From contig NZ_CP080378.1 in the NCBI RefSeq assembly GCF_019443445.1, forward strand, positions 3,782,001-3,846,000: DNA of 64,000 nucleotides. The letters are read 5' to 3'. Under the pieces are notes generated by a model, which made no database searches, had not been told where the DNA came from, and was given only the letters and a program-made list of their open reading frames with translations. Made by a program: the position numbers and the translations under genes. Positions 38,587 through 47,256 of this stretch are shown here, one piece after another. This stretch comes from Massilia sp. PAMC28688 (GTDB taxonomy: Bacteria; Pseudomonadota; Gammaproteobacteria; Burkholderiales; Burkholderiaceae_D). Every line of letters starts with the position of its first letter. Positions within the stretch are counted from its first letter, which is position 1.

Positions 38587-38654
38587 GAGGGGCGGCGCCT
38601 GCGGCGCCCCTTGGCCGCTCCAGGGGTCCCCTCGCTTGCGCGAGCGGACCCCTG
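38587..38654. other. Two adjacent GC-rich inverted repeats downstream of the subtilase gene
   Basis: Two hairpins follow the stop. The first, near 38587-38610, is imperfect. The second (38621-38654) has CAGGGGTCC pairing with GGACCCCTG outside and CTCGC with GCGAG inside, leaving a TTGC loop. No T-tract follows, so they are not classic terminators; they could stabilise the mRNA 3' end, act as Rho-type termination helpers, or be REP-like repeats. Confidence 0.6.
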
Positions 38655-38722
38655 TCTCGTATGGGCATCGAACATGTTTTCGAGAATGCCCGTTCCCTGT
38701 GATGAAAAATGCATGCGAACAT

Positions 38723-38751
38723 CTTGAAATCGGCGGGGGGCGGCCGCATAT
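38723..38751 (+). promoter_or_regulatory. Sigma-32 (heat-shock) promoter of htpG
   Basis: CTTGAAA (38723-38729), a 14-base spacer and CCGCATAT (38744-38751) match the RpoH consensus CTTGAAA/CCCCATNT with one mismatch. It lies 42 bases before the htpG start, which is exactly where heat-shock control of HtpG is expected. Confidence 0.82.
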
Positions 38752-38793
38752 CGCCTCCATCCGTTCAACCTGTCTCATACGAGGACTTACAAT

Positions 38794-40716
38794 ATGGCTG
38801 TTGCCGAAAAAGAAACTCTTGGTTTTCAAGCAGAAGTGAAGCAGTTGCTACAACTGATGATCCATTCCTTGTATTCCAACAAGGAAATTTTCCTGCGCGA
38901 GTTGATTTCCAATGCATCCGATGCGGCCGACAAGCTGCGGTTCGAGGCGATCAACAACGATGCGCTGTACGGCAATGATCACGAACTGAAAATCAAGGTC
39001 TCCTTCGACAAGGAAGCAAAGACCATCACCATTTCCGACAATGGCATCGGGATGAACCGCGAAGAAGTCATTTCGCACCTGGGCACTATTGCCAAGTCGG
39101 GCACCAAGGAATTTTTCGGCAAGCTCTCGGGCGACCAGCAGGCTGACGCCGCGCTGATCGGCCAGTTTGGCGTGGGTTTTTATTCGGGCTTCATCGTGGC
39201 CGACCGCATCACCGTGGAAACGCGCCGCGCGGGCGCGGCAGCCGATGAGGCGGTGCGCTGGGAGTCGGGCGGCGAGGGTGACTACAGCGTCGAAGCGATC
39301 GAGAAGGTCAACCGCGGCACCGACGTGATCCTGCACCTGCGCGAAGGCGAAGAAGAACTGCTGTCGGGCTGGAAGCTCAAGTCCATCATCCGCAAGTATT
39401 CGGATCATATTTCGCTGCCCATCGTGATGCAGAAGGAAGAGTGGGACGAAGAGAAAAAGGCAACCGTCGCCAAGGATGAGGTCGAGACCATCAACCAGGC
39501 CAGCGCCCTGTGGGCGCGCGCCAAGTCCGACGTCACGCCGGAGCAGTACGCTGAATTCTACAAGCATGTGTCGCACGACTTCCAGGCGCCGCTGACCTAC
39601 ACCCATAACCGGGTGGAAGGGCGCAGCGAATACACCCAGCTGCTGTACGTGCCGGCCCATGCCCCGTTCGACCTGTGGGACCGCAACAAGCGCGGCGGCA
39701 TCAAGCTGTACGTCAAGCGCGTGTTCATCATGGACGACGCCGAGCAGCTGATGCCGGCCTACCTGCGCTTCATCAAGGGCGTGATCGACTCGAACGACCT
39801 GCCGCTGAACGTGTCGCGCGAAATCCTGCAGGAGTCGCGCGACGTCAAGGTGATCCGCGAAGGCTCGACCAAGCGCGTGCTGGGCATGCTGGAAGAGCTG
39901 GCCAACGCCGAGGAGCAGGAAAAGAAGGACAAGTACGCCACGTTCTGGAAAGAGTTCGGCCAGGTGCTCAAGGAAGGCATTGGCGAAGACGCGACCAACA
40001 AGGACCGCATCGCCAAGCTGCTGCGCTTTGCTTCCACCAGCGGCGAGAACGAAGAGCAGGGCACTTCGCTGGCAGACTACATCGGGCGCATGAAGGAAGG
40101 CCAGGAAAAGATTTATTACGTGGCCGGCGAAACCTTTGCCGCGGCCAAGAACAGCCCGCACCTTGAAATCTTCCGCAAGAAGGGCGTGGAAGTGCTGATC
40201 ATGACTGACCGCGTGGACGAGTGGATGCTGTCATTTTTGACCGAGTTCGAGGGCAAGGAGCTGGTATCGGTGGCCAAGGGTGGACTGGACCTGGGCAAGC
40301 TGGAAGACGAAGCGGAGAAGAAGGAACACGAAGAGACCGAAACGGCCTATAAGGAACTGGTCGAGCGCATGAAGGCGGCGCTGGGCGAGAAGGCCAAGGA
40401 TGTGCGCGTCACGTTCCGCCTGACCGATTCGCCGGCCTGCCTGGTGGCGGACGAAAACGAGTTGTCGGGCAACCTGCTGCGCATGCTCAAGGCAGCTGGC
40501 CAGAATGCGCCTGACTCCAAGCCGATTTTGGAAATTAATCCCAACCACCCGCTGGTGACGCGCCTGAAGTACGAAAGTGCCGACAGCGCCCAGTTTGGCG
40601 ACTGGTCGCATATCCTGTTCGATCAGGCATTGCTGGCCGAAGGCGGGTCGCTGGCCGATCCGGCCACCTTCGTCAGGCGTCTCAACGACATGCTGCTCGC
40701 CTCGAGCGCCAGGTAA
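38794..40716 (+). CDS. htpG: Molecular chaperone HtpG (Hsp90)
   Basis: This 640-residue cytoplasmic Hsp90 has the GHKL ATPase signatures: [26 protein letters not shown], and [11 protein letters not shown]. The middle domain ([39 protein letters not shown]) and dimerisation domain follow without gaps. Length is close to E. coli HtpG (624). It assists folding and activation of client proteins under stress. A clear sigma-32 promoter precedes it and a terminator follows, so it is a single-gene heat-shock unit. Confidence 0.97.
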   Translation: MAVAEKETLGFQAEVKQLLQLMIHSLYSNKEIFLRELISNASDAADKLRFEAINNDALYGNDHELKIKVSFDKEAKTITISDNGIGMNREEVISHLGTIAKSGTKEFFGKLSGDQQADAALIGQFGVGFYSGFIVADRITVETRRAGAAADEAVRWESGGEGDYSVEAIEKVNRGTDVILHLREGEEELLSGWKLKSIIRKYSDHISLPIVMQKEEWDEEKKATVAKDEVETINQASALWARAKSDVTPEQYAEFYKHVSHDFQAPLTYTHNRVEGRSEYTQLLYVPAHAPFDLWDRNKRGGIKLYVKRVFIMDDAEQLMPAYLRFIKGVIDSNDLPLNVSREILQESRDVKVIREGSTKRVLGMLEELANAEEQEKKDKYATFWKEFGQVLKEGIGEDATNKDRIAKLLRFASTSGENEEQGTSLADYIGRMKEGQEKIYYVAGETFAAAKNSPHLEIFRKKGVEVLIMTDRVDEWMLSFLTEFEGKELVSVAKGGLDLGKLEDEAEKKEHEETETAYKELVERMKAALGEKAKDVRVTFRLTDSPACLVADENELSGNLLRMLKAAGQNAPDSKPILEINPNHPLVTRLKYESADSAQFGDWSHILFDQALLAEGGSLADPATFVRRLNDMLLASSAR

Positions 40717-40739
40717 TTCCGGCACCTGCAGGGCTGACA

Positions 40740-40765
40740 GGAGGGGGCCGCGCGGCCCCCTTTTC
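40740..40765 (+). terminator. Rho-independent terminator after htpG
   Basis: GGGGGCCG and its complement CGGCCCCC (40743-40760) form a tight hairpin followed by TTTT (40761-40764). It lies between the convergent htpG and hydrolase genes. Confidence 0.85.
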
Positions 40766-40777
40766 ACGTGCGGCGGG

Positions 40778-41338
40778 TCAGTCCCGCCCGGGCCCGTGGC
40801 CGAGATGCCGGCAGAATGCTTCGAGCAGCTGGTAGCCCTGGTCCCACTGTCCAAGGCCGCTGTCGCCGTTGACATGGCCCTGGCGGCCGATGTCGGTAAA
40901 GGCACTGCCCCAGGCATCGGCAAACTGGCGCGCCCGCGCCGCATCGACAAACGGGTCGTCGGCGCTGGCCACGACATGGGTCGGGAAGGGCAGGCGCTCC
41001 ATGGGGATGGGGGTGAAGCCATTCTTGTCGACCGGGTAGGAGGCGGCCGCCACATCGGCCGGCGCCACCAGGAAGGCACCGGCGACCTGCAGCTGCGAGC
41101 CCGAGCTGGCCCAGTGCGCCACGGTGATGCAGCCAAGGCTGTGCGCCACCAGCAGGGGCGGACCCTCGCAGCGGGCGATGGCAGCGTCAAGTTCGGCCAC
41201 CCATTCGGCGCGTTCGGGATTGTTCCAGTCGCGATGCGCCACCCGCACCCATTCGGGGTGGCGCTGTTCCCACAGGCTTTGCCAGTGCTGGGGGCCCGAA
41301 TTCCACAGCCCCGGTACGGTCAATACATTGCACTCCAT
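40778..41338 (-). CDS. RBBP9/YdeN-family alpha/beta hydrolase
   Basis: This 186-residue protein has the RBBP9-like N-terminus VPGLWNSGPQHWQSLWE, the nucleophile S67 in VAHSLGC, an acid in ASADDPFVD and the terminal His in GHVNGDSGLGQW. All three catalytic positions are present. Members are small serine hydrolases with poorly known natural substrates; some bacterial ones release p-nitrophenyl esters in assays. It is a single gene facing htpG. Confidence 0.87.
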   Translation of the reverse strand: MECNVLTVPGLWNSGPQHWQSLWEQRHPEWVRVAHRDWNNPERAEWVAELDAAIARCEGPPLLVAHSLGCITVAHWASSGSQLQVAGAFLVAPADVAAASYPVDKNGFTPIPMERLPFPTHVVASADDPFVDAARARQFADAWGSAFTDIGRQGHVNGDSGLGQWDQGYQLLEAFCRHLGHGPGRD

Positions 41339-41497
41339 CTGTTCTCCTGATTGCTGCCAAGTTGTTGGCCCATTCTACGGCCTCTCGAATATTTGAGCCG
41401 CCGGGGATTAATTTTGAATCCACAAACGTTTTCTATTCGTAAATGGAGACTTGGAGTTGGCGAAACGTCACTTTCTGCGCACTAAAGACTTTGCATT

Positions 41498-41503
41498 TAT
41501 AAT
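41498..41503 (+). promoter_or_regulatory. -10 element upstream of the receiver/YaiO/HEAT/glycosyltransferase operon
   Basis: A perfect TATAAT (41498-41503) lies 43 bases before the regulator start inside a distinctly AT-rich stretch (about 41480-41540). No convincing -35 is at the right distance, so an activator or an extended element may be needed. Confidence 0.5.
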
Positions 41504-41545
41504 CTTTTTCATAAAAATTGTGCTTTTCATTAAGCTTTTGCACCC

Positions 41546-41938
41546 ATGACCGACGCCGCCAGAACGCGTTCCATCCTCATCGTTGAAGACGACGAGAACA
41601 TTGCCGAGCTGCTTAAGTTCCTGATGGAGCGCCAGGGCTACGAGGTGCACCTGCGCACCGATGGCCACACGGCCCGCACGTTCGTGGAAACGGGAACGGC
41701 ATTGCCGTGCCTGGTCCTGCTCGACGTGATGCTGCCGTTTATCGATGGCTTTGAACTGGTCAAGCTGATACGTCGGCGCGAAGGCTGGGGCGCGGTGCCG
41801 ATTGTGATGTTGACTGCCAAGACCATGGAAGCCGACATCGTGCGGGCGCTCGATGCGGGTGCGAATGACTACATCGTCAAGCCCTTTCAACCCAATGAAT
41901 TGATGGCGCGTGTACGGCGCTATCTGAAAGCAGCATGA
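41546..41938 (+). CDS. Single-domain response regulator (receiver only)
   Basis: This 130-residue CheY-like receiver has no output domain. The phosphorylated Asp is D60 (LVLLDVMLPFIDGFELV), the acid pocket is E14-D15-D16 region (ILIVEDDENIAELL), and the switch residues are the Thr of VMLTAKT and the Lys of YIVKPFQPNE. It resembles OmpR-type receivers more than chemotaxis CheY. The stop overlaps the YaiO gene start (ATGATG at 41935), making it the first gene of a tightly coupled operon ending with a glycosyltransferase; it may control that machinery by direct binding. No cognate kinase is adjacent. Confidence 0.9.
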   Translation: MTDAARTRSILIVEDDENIAELLKFLMERQGYEVHLRTDGHTARTFVETGTALPCLVLLDVMLPFIDGFELVKLIRRREGWGAVPIVMLTAKTMEADIVRALDAGANDYIVKPFQPNELMARVRRYLKAA

Positions 41939-42705
41939 TGCGAACTTTTCTTGCGGCAGCCGCCGCCTTGTCATTATCTTTGTCCGCGCTGGCGGGCGAG
42001 CCGGGGCGCGGCACCGGCGGCAGTACCACCGTGGGCGTCGGCCTCTCCGGTGAAACCCTGGGTGACGGTGTATCGGACTGGAGCGAGCGCTCGGTGCGCG
42101 TGCGGCGCGACTTCGAGCGGCGCAAGCTGGTGGAAGCGGGGGTGGCCAGTACGCGCCGCTTTGGCCTGTCGGACCGCCAGGTCAACGGCACCGCCGTGTG
42201 GCCCATGGGTGAACGGTTCACCGGCAGCGTGGACGCGTCCTACAGCGGGACCCATCGTATCCTGCCGCGCCATGCCGTTGGCGCGGCCCTGCAGTATGAA
42301 TTCAGGCCGGCCTGGCTGGTGCGCGGCGGGGCCCGGACCACGCGCTACGCCGAAGCGCGCGTCAACCAGGCATCGCTGGCGCTGGAACACTACTTCAGCG
42401 ACTACGGCATGACCGTGTCCTGGCTGCCGACGCATGTTTTCGGCGTGACCGCGCACAGTTACGCGCTCCAGGGCGCGTGGTACTACGGTGACCGCGACGC
42501 GGTCAGCCTGACCCTGGCGACGGGCCGCGAAGCGAGCACGATCGAGCGCGGCATCGTGGTGCTGGGAAAGGTGGAATCGCTCGGTATAGGCGGGCGCCAC
42601 GTGCTCTCGCCGGCCTGGTCGGCCAACTACGGCATCAGCTACACGCGCCAGGCCGGCCTGTATACCCGCAAAGGATTGAGTATTGGCCTGGCTTACACAT
42701 ACTGA
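41935..42705 (+). CDS. YaiO-family outer-membrane beta-barrel protein
   Basis: This 256-residue protein has a signal peptide (MMRTFLAAAAALSLSLSALAG) followed by alternating beta strands ending in LSIGLAYTY, an outer-membrane C-terminus with terminal aromatic. The strand pattern (WSERSVRVRRDFERRKLVEAGVA, RFTGSVDASYSGTHRILPRHAVG) fits the YaiO beta-barrel family. In E. coli, yaiO sits beside the putative glucosyltransferase gene yaiP; the pairing is repeated here with a glycosyltransferase two genes downstream. It could be a polysaccharide export or assembly pore; that role is inference. Confidence 0.83.
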   Translation: MMRTFLAAAAALSLSLSALAGEPGRGTGGSTTVGVGLSGETLGDGVSDWSERSVRVRRDFERRKLVEAGVASTRRFGLSDRQVNGTAVWPMGERFTGSVDASYSGTHRILPRHAVGAALQYEFRPAWLVRGGARTTRYAEARVNQASLALEHYFSDYGMTVSWLPTHVFGVTAHSYALQGAWYYGDRDAVSLTLATGREASTIERGIVVLGKVESLGIGGRHVLSPAWSANYGISYTRQAGLYTRKGLSIGLAYTY

Positions 42706-43738
42706 TCCCTTCCTGCGCGCTGCGCTGTGGATCGGGCTGGCGGCGACCGGCCTGATCGCGCTGCTGATACTGCAGATTGCCCTCCTGCGCCTGCGCCTGC
42801 TGTCGCGCCGGCGGCGCAGCGCGCAGGTGGTGGCACGCTGGCGGCCCGTGGTCAATGCGGTGCTCTCCGGTGAACGTCCACGCGATCTGCCCGGGCTGGA
42901 GCGCGCCGAGGAGGCCGATTTTTTCAAGCTATGGCTGCACTTCCAGGCCAGCCTGCGCGGCGAGGCGCGCGCTGCGCTCAACTGGCTGGCCACGGACTTG
43001 GGCTGCGAACAGATCGCACTGCGCCTGCTGGCGCGGGGCGATCGCGGCGAGCGCCTGCTGGCAATCCTGGTGCTGGGTCACCTGGGCCGCGCGGGAGCCG
43101 GGCTGCGGCTGCAGGAAACGGCCTTGTCTAGCGACCGGCTGCTGGCGGTCCACGCCTCGCTGGCGCTGGTGCAGATCGATCCTGCGCTGGCAGCGGCATC
43201 GATGGCGCCGGGACTGGTGCACAACCCGGCATGGCCCGTGCGCGAAGTGGTGACGGTGCTGCAGGGAGCGCGCGAACAGTGCGCGTCGGTCATGCATGCG
43301 TTGTTGGCGCGCTGCGACGCCAGCGCTTTGCCGCGCCTGCTGCAGGTAATGGAAGGCTTGCGCGTCGCGGTGCCGGGCAAGGACCTGCAACGGCTGCTGG
43401 CGCATGAGTCGGTGGAAGTGCAGATTGCAGTGCTGCGCATGGTGTCGGAACCCGCCGCGCGCGAGCCGGTGCTGTCGATGCTGGGCCACCAGGACTGGCG
43501 CGTGCGCATGCATGCGGCCAAGGCGCTGGGCCGGGTCGGGAGGCGCGAAGATGTGGCGGCGCTCACGCAGCTGCTGTCTGACCGTGAATGGTGGGTGCGC
43601 TACCGAAGTGCCCAGGTGATTGCGGGCCTGCCGTTTGTGCAGCCGGACGACATGCGCCAATTGGCGCAGGCCGCGACCGACCGCTTTGCCGGCGACATGC
43701 TGCGCCAGGTCATGGCGGAAGGCGCGATGGCCGCATGA
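42683..43738 (+). CDS. Membrane-anchored HEAT-repeat protein
   Basis: This 351-residue protein has one N-terminal membrane helix (residues ~12-36) and a cytoplasmic alpha-helical solenoid with HEAT-like repeats, clearest in ESVEVQIAVLRMVSEPAA, DWRVRMHAAKALGRVGRREDVAALTQLL and EWWVRYRSAQVIAGL. It likely starts at TTG 42683: AAGGA lies seven bases upstream and later starts would remove the membrane helix. The start overlaps the YaiO gene by 23 bases and the stop overlaps the glycosyltransferase start. A scaffold between the regulator, barrel and glycosyltransferase is a reasonable hypothesis; no enzyme motif is seen. Confidence 0.82.
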   Translation: MAWLTHTDPFLRAALWIGLAATGLIALLILQIALLRLRLLSRRRRSAQVVARWRPVVNAVLSGERPRDLPGLERAEEADFFKLWLHFQASLRGEARAALNWLATDLGCEQIALRLLARGDRGERLLAILVLGHLGRAGAGLRLQETALSSDRLLAVHASLALVQIDPALAAASMAPGLVHNPAWPVREVVTVLQGAREQCASVMHALLARCDASALPRLLQVMEGLRVAVPGKDLQRLLAHESVEVQIAVLRMVSEPAAREPVLSMLGHQDWRVRMHAAKALGRVGRREDVAALTQLLSDREWWVRYRSAQVIAGLPFVQPDDMRQLAQAATDRFAGDMLRQVMAEGAMAA

Positions 43739-45144
43739 ATAACAGCCTCATCGTCGATGTCGTTACCTGGTTTGTCTTCGCTTATTTCATTGTTCTGAAT
43801 GGCGGCTACCTGACGCTTAATCTGCTGTCGATCCTGTCGCTGCGCCGCAGTGAGCACAGGCGGGTGCTTGACGAACTGCCGCAGGCCTATTCGGCGCTTG
43901 AAATCCCGATCAGCATCCTGGTACCTGCTTATAACGAGGCCGAGACCATTGCCGCCTCGGTGCGTTCGCTGCTGCAGCTGTCGTATTCGGAATTCGAGAT
44001 CGTGGTCATCAACGATGGCTCCAGGGATGGCACGCTTGACGCACTGAAGGCGGAATTTTCGCTGCAGGCGTTCCCGGAAGCGCTGCGGGTGCAGATTCCG
44101 ACGCAGGCGGTCAAGGCGGTGTACCAGTCGGCCGATTACCCCAATCTGCGCGTGATCGACAAGCACAATGGCGGCAAGGCCGATGCGCTGAACGCCGGTG
44201 TGAATGCGTCGCGCTATCCGCTGTTTTGCGGAGTCGATGCCGATTCTATCCTGCAGCGTGACAGCCTCCAGCGCGTGGTGCGCCCCTTCCTGGACGACAG
44301 TACCATGGTGGCCTCGGGCGGTACCATTCGCATTGCCAATGGCTGCCAGGTGACAGGCGGCTACCTGACCCAGGTGGGCCTGCCGTCCAATCCCTGGGCG
44401 CTGTTCCAGGTCGTGGAGTACCTGCGCGCGTTTCTGTTCGGACGCCTGGGCTGGTCGGCCATTTCGGGGATGCTGATCATCTCCGGCGCCTTTGGCCTGT
44501 TCCGCAAGGACGTGGTGGTCATGCTGGGCGGGTACCGGCCCAATACCATTGGCGAGGATATGGAGCTGGTGGTGCGCATGCATCGCGTGCTGCGCGCGAG
44601 GAAGCAGCCCTACAAGATCGAGTTCGTGGCCGATCCGGTTTGCTGGACCGAGGCGCCGGAAGACCGCCACGTGCTCCGTGCGCAGCGGGTGCGCTGGCAG
44701 CGCGGGCTGTCGGAAAGCCTGACCTCCAACTGGGGGCTCATGTTCAGCCGCAATGGCGGCGTGCCGGGGTGGGTGGCGTTTCCGTTCATGGTGCTGTTCG
44801 AGTGGCTGGGGCCCATCGTGGAACTGGGGGGCTACATCTTCATGGTGTTCGCGGTCTGGTTTGGACTGGTGTCGTGGGATGCGTTTGCGCTCTTTTTGTT
44901 TGTGGCCATCGGGCTGGGGATTTTGCTGTCGGTGTCGGGGTTGCTGCTCGAAGAGATGTCGTTTCATATTTATCCGAGCGGGCGCCATCTGCTGCGCCTT
45001 GGCGTGGCCGTGGTGCTGGAAAACTTTGGCTATCGCCAGCTCAATAGCTGGTGGCGGCTGGTGGGCCTGTACAAATGGGCTGCGCAGACTGAATCAACAT
45101 GGGGCACCATGACGCGCAAGGGAAGCTGGCAGAACAGGCAGTAG
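43735..45144 (+). CDS. Family 2 membrane glycosyltransferase (processive polysaccharide synthase type)
   Basis: This 469-residue inner-membrane GT-A enzyme has one helix at the N-terminus (~8-33) and several at the C-terminus (~345-425). Synthase motifs are complete: ILVPAYNEA, DKHNGGKADALN, the DxD-type D168-A-D170, GED (273-275, catalytic base) and QRVRW (317-321). This arrangement is that of PgaC/HasA/BcsA-like enzymes that make and extrude a linear polymer. There is no PilZ domain, so c-di-GMP would have to act through another protein. The polymer cannot be predicted. ATG 43735 overlaps the HEAT-gene stop. Confidence 0.9.
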   Translation: MNNSLIVDVVTWFVFAYFIVLNGGYLTLNLLSILSLRRSEHRRVLDELPQAYSALEIPISILVPAYNEAETIAASVRSLLQLSYSEFEIVVINDGSRDGTLDALKAEFSLQAFPEALRVQIPTQAVKAVYQSADYPNLRVIDKHNGGKADALNAGVNASRYPLFCGVDADSILQRDSLQRVVRPFLDDSTMVASGGTIRIANGCQVTGGYLTQVGLPSNPWALFQVVEYLRAFLFGRLGWSAISGMLIISGAFGLFRKDVVVMLGGYRPNTIGEDMELVVRMHRVLRARKQPYKIEFVADPVCWTEAPEDRHVLRAQRVRWQRGLSESLTSNWGLMFSRNGGVPGWVAFPFMVLFEWLGPIVELGGYIFMVFAVWFGLVSWDAFALFLFVAIGLGILLSVSGLLLEEMSFHIYPSGRHLLRLGVAVVLENFGYRQLNSWWRLVGLYKWAAQTESTWGTMTRKGSWQNRQ

Positions 45145-45215
45145 TTGCTGGCGGTAGCGGGGTGCGGGCAACTGGCGGGGGACGCCTTGCTGGCCGCGTT
45201 TGGCCGCTAACCACT

Positions 45216-45745
45216 GGCTGCCACTGGCTGCGAACCACTGGCTGGGAACAGCTGCCGCGAACAGCTGACTCGAGCACAGCCCGCTCGGATAATTGGCTCA
45301 ACGAATTGGCTCAACCAATTGGCTCAATAAACGGGCTCGAACAACTGGCTGCGAGACTGGCCGCGAAATTGGCTTGGAAACCGGTTGTCAATACTCGCTG
45401 CGAACACGGGCTGCGAACGCAGGCAGCGAACACTTGCGAATACTCTTTGCGATCACTGGTTGCGATCACTGGTTGGGATCACTTGCGGCGATTACTGGCC
45501 GCGAACACCGGTTGCGGACATTGGTCAGGAACATAGTCCGCGAAAATTGACTTTGAATCTTCTGAGAACATCCGGCTGAATAGCAATGGCCGAAGAAAGC
45601 AATTGAGTGGGAACCAATCGGCTGAAAACAATCGGCTGAAAACAAGTGGCTGAAAACAAGTGGCTGAAAACAAGTGGCTGAAAACAAGTGGCTGATGAGA
45701 TTTGGCCGATAACAATCGGATGCCATCATATGGCTCGCTACAGAT
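45216..45745. repeat. Degenerate 13/14-bp minisatellite, about 40 units
   Basis: From about 45216 to 45535 the sequence is a head-to-tail array of 12-14 base units like GGCTGCGAACACT; unit starts fall at 45295, 45308, 45321, 45334, 45347, 45359, 45371, 45383, 45396, 45409 and 45422, and again from 45458 to 45523 every 13 bases. From 45620 to 45745 the period becomes 14 (starts 45620, 45634, 45648, 45662, 45676, 45690, 45704, 45718, 45732), with four nearly identical GGCTGAAAACAAGT units. It lies between the glycosyltransferase and the RAMA-like gene and does not look coding. The remaining flanks, 45145-45215 and 45746-45962, hold nothing I can support. Confidence 0.9.
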
Positions 45746-45962
45746 GAGCCGTCCTAATCTCCCTGCCGCAATTTGTTCCCGCTTCTGCAAGTTTTTACTG
45801 GCAGCAGCGGTATCGGCAAAATGCTGCAGGTCCTTGGACTCGTTTTTGCTCGTGCGGCGAGATTCCTGCTGAGCCTGTTCGTACAGCGGAACCCTTGCGC
45901 CACCATCCGGTCCAACATGTAGTTCTGGTAGTCCCGCATCCTCATATTCACGGGAGACGAGC

Positions 45963-47201
45963 ATGTTTGAGCCCAAGCTCTTATACATCGAACCAAACAC
46001 CCGCGCTGCGGTGTTGCGCATGCTAAAGGCGCGTCGCGATAACCGCAGTCTGGCAGAAGTGGTCGAGGAAACCCTGCAAGCATGGCTGGAACGGGCCAGC
46101 TGCCAAGACCCGCCCGCCGCCCAGGAAGCGGCGCGCGGCTACCAGTGGAAAAGCCTGTTCCTCCCCAACGGTACGCTGGTGCGCTTCGACTATCGGCGCC
46201 AGACCTACAACGCCGAAGTACGCGGCGACAGGCTGATGTACATGGGCAGGTCCTATTCGCCGCGCGCGCTGCTGCTTCACGTTACCGGCACCGTGCGCAA
46301 TGCCTGGCGCGAGCTCTGGCTGCGCGGTCCTGATGATTTTCGCTGGCATCTGGCGGACACGCGGCGCTATCTCCTGCGTCGCACGCCAACGGGACGCCGA
46401 CCGCGCGGCGTGGACGCTGCGAGCTATTACTTGAAGCACATCTTGGGATCGCGCGGGCGCACACTAGATACTTCAGCATCAGAATGCCATGATGCCAATG
46501 AAAGTGGCCCTGGCGATTTGGGAGCTGCGGCCGTATTCGAGGATGCCGATTTTCCTGAAGATGGCAGCAGCTGCACCAATCCGGATCAACCGGGCAGCAG
46601 TCTCTGCGGCACCGAAAAAAAATCGTGCAGCAGCCCGCTGGACCAACATGAAGACCGCATCGGCCAGGCACACGGCACGGCCGCCCAGAGCCCTGTCCAA
46701 CCTCGGCGCTCCGAAATGACTCCCGCGCCTGGGTCGCCGCTGCGCTCTGGAATGCTGGTCATGGGAGGTCCATGGGAAAACAATTCCCGCGCAGGCAGGC
46801 TGGGTTCATTCCTGTATCGGGACGACATCGTAAGAAAGGACCAGCCGGACCTCACCTGGAACCGGGGCGGCGGTTGGCATGCCCACGCAGGCCGGGCCGG
46901 GCCGCGCGACCGACGCCATTGCAATTACCTCAATGGATTGATGCAATCAAGGACAGCGCCGATCGCCAGTCCCACATCTGGTCCCGGTCCGGAGCCTGGT
47001 CCCGGTCCTGTTCAAGGTGCTGGTCATGACGCGGGACCGGAAGCCAGGCTCGGGCTGGGTCCGAGTTCTAGTCCTGGTGCCTATCCCGATGCTGGTGCTG
47101 GTTCTGGTTCTGGTCCTGGTCCTGGTTCTGGTCCTGGTCCTGGTGCTGGTACTGATTCCGATACCGATTCCGATACCGATACTGGCTGGTGCTGGTCCTG
47201 A
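45963..47201 (+). CDS. RHH-like plus RAMA-like domain protein with low-complexity tail
   Basis: This is a 412-codon frame whose first ~150 residues look like a real protein. Residues 5-44 have a strand-helix-helix pattern (LLYIEPNTRAAVLRMLKAR, SLAEVVEETLQAWLER) suggesting a ribbon-helix-helix-like DNA-binding unit. Residues ~60-130 (PNGTLVRFDYRRQTYNAEV, MYMGRSYSPRALLLHVTG, NAWRELWLRGPDD) follow the RAMA pattern seen in restriction/modification-associated proteins. After about residue 165 the composition changes to Gly/Pro/Ser/Asp filler ending in GP and SD repeats, so the tail may be a read-through extension or a frameshifted remnant. ATG 45963 follows GGGAGA. Function is unknown. Confidence 0.55.
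   Translation: MFEPKLLYIEPNTRAAVLRMLKARRDNRSLAEVVEETLQAWLERASCQDPPAAQEAARGYQWKSLFLPNGTLVRFDYRRQTYNAEVRGDRLMYMGRSYSPRALLLHVTGTVRNAWRELWLRGPDDFRWHLADTRRYLLRRTPTGRRPRGVDAASYYLKHILGSRGRTLDTSASECHDANESGPGDLGAAAVFEDADFPEDGSSCTNPDQPGSSLCGTEKKSCSSPLDQHEDRIGQAHGTAAQSPVQPRRSEMTPAPGSPLRSGMLVMGGPWENNSRAGRLGSFLYRDDIVRKDQPDLTWNRGGGWHAHAGRAGPRDRRHCNYLNGLMQSRTAPIASPTSGPGPEPGPGPVQGAGHDAGPEARLGLGPSSSPGAYPDAGAGSGSGPGPGSGPGPGAGTDSDTDSDTDTGWCWS
47091..47182 (+). repeat. Hexanucleotide microsatellite in the 3' end of the RAMA-like gene
   Basis: Units of the form GGTNCT repeat from about 47091 to 47152 and encode Gly-Pro/Gly-Ser/Gly-Ala pairs; they are followed by a 12-base GATTCCGATACC-type repeat (47154-47182) encoding Asp-Ser-Asp-Thr. 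Both periods are multiples of three, so copy change would alter tail length but not frame. Confidence 0.88.
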
Positions 47202-47256
47202 CGCCGTTCCCAATACAAACCCAATCACGATCCCGGCGCCAGCCCCTGCGACCGCG

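Noticed and set aside
45216..45745. CRISPR array
   Set aside because: Units are only 12-14 bases, contiguous and mutually similar, with no unique spacers and no cas genes.
45754..45945. Small minus-strand gene (product starting MRMRDYQNYMLDRM)
   Set aside because: The first part looks protein-like, but there is no ribosome site, the frame degrades after ~30 residues, and it overlaps the leader of the RAMA-like gene.
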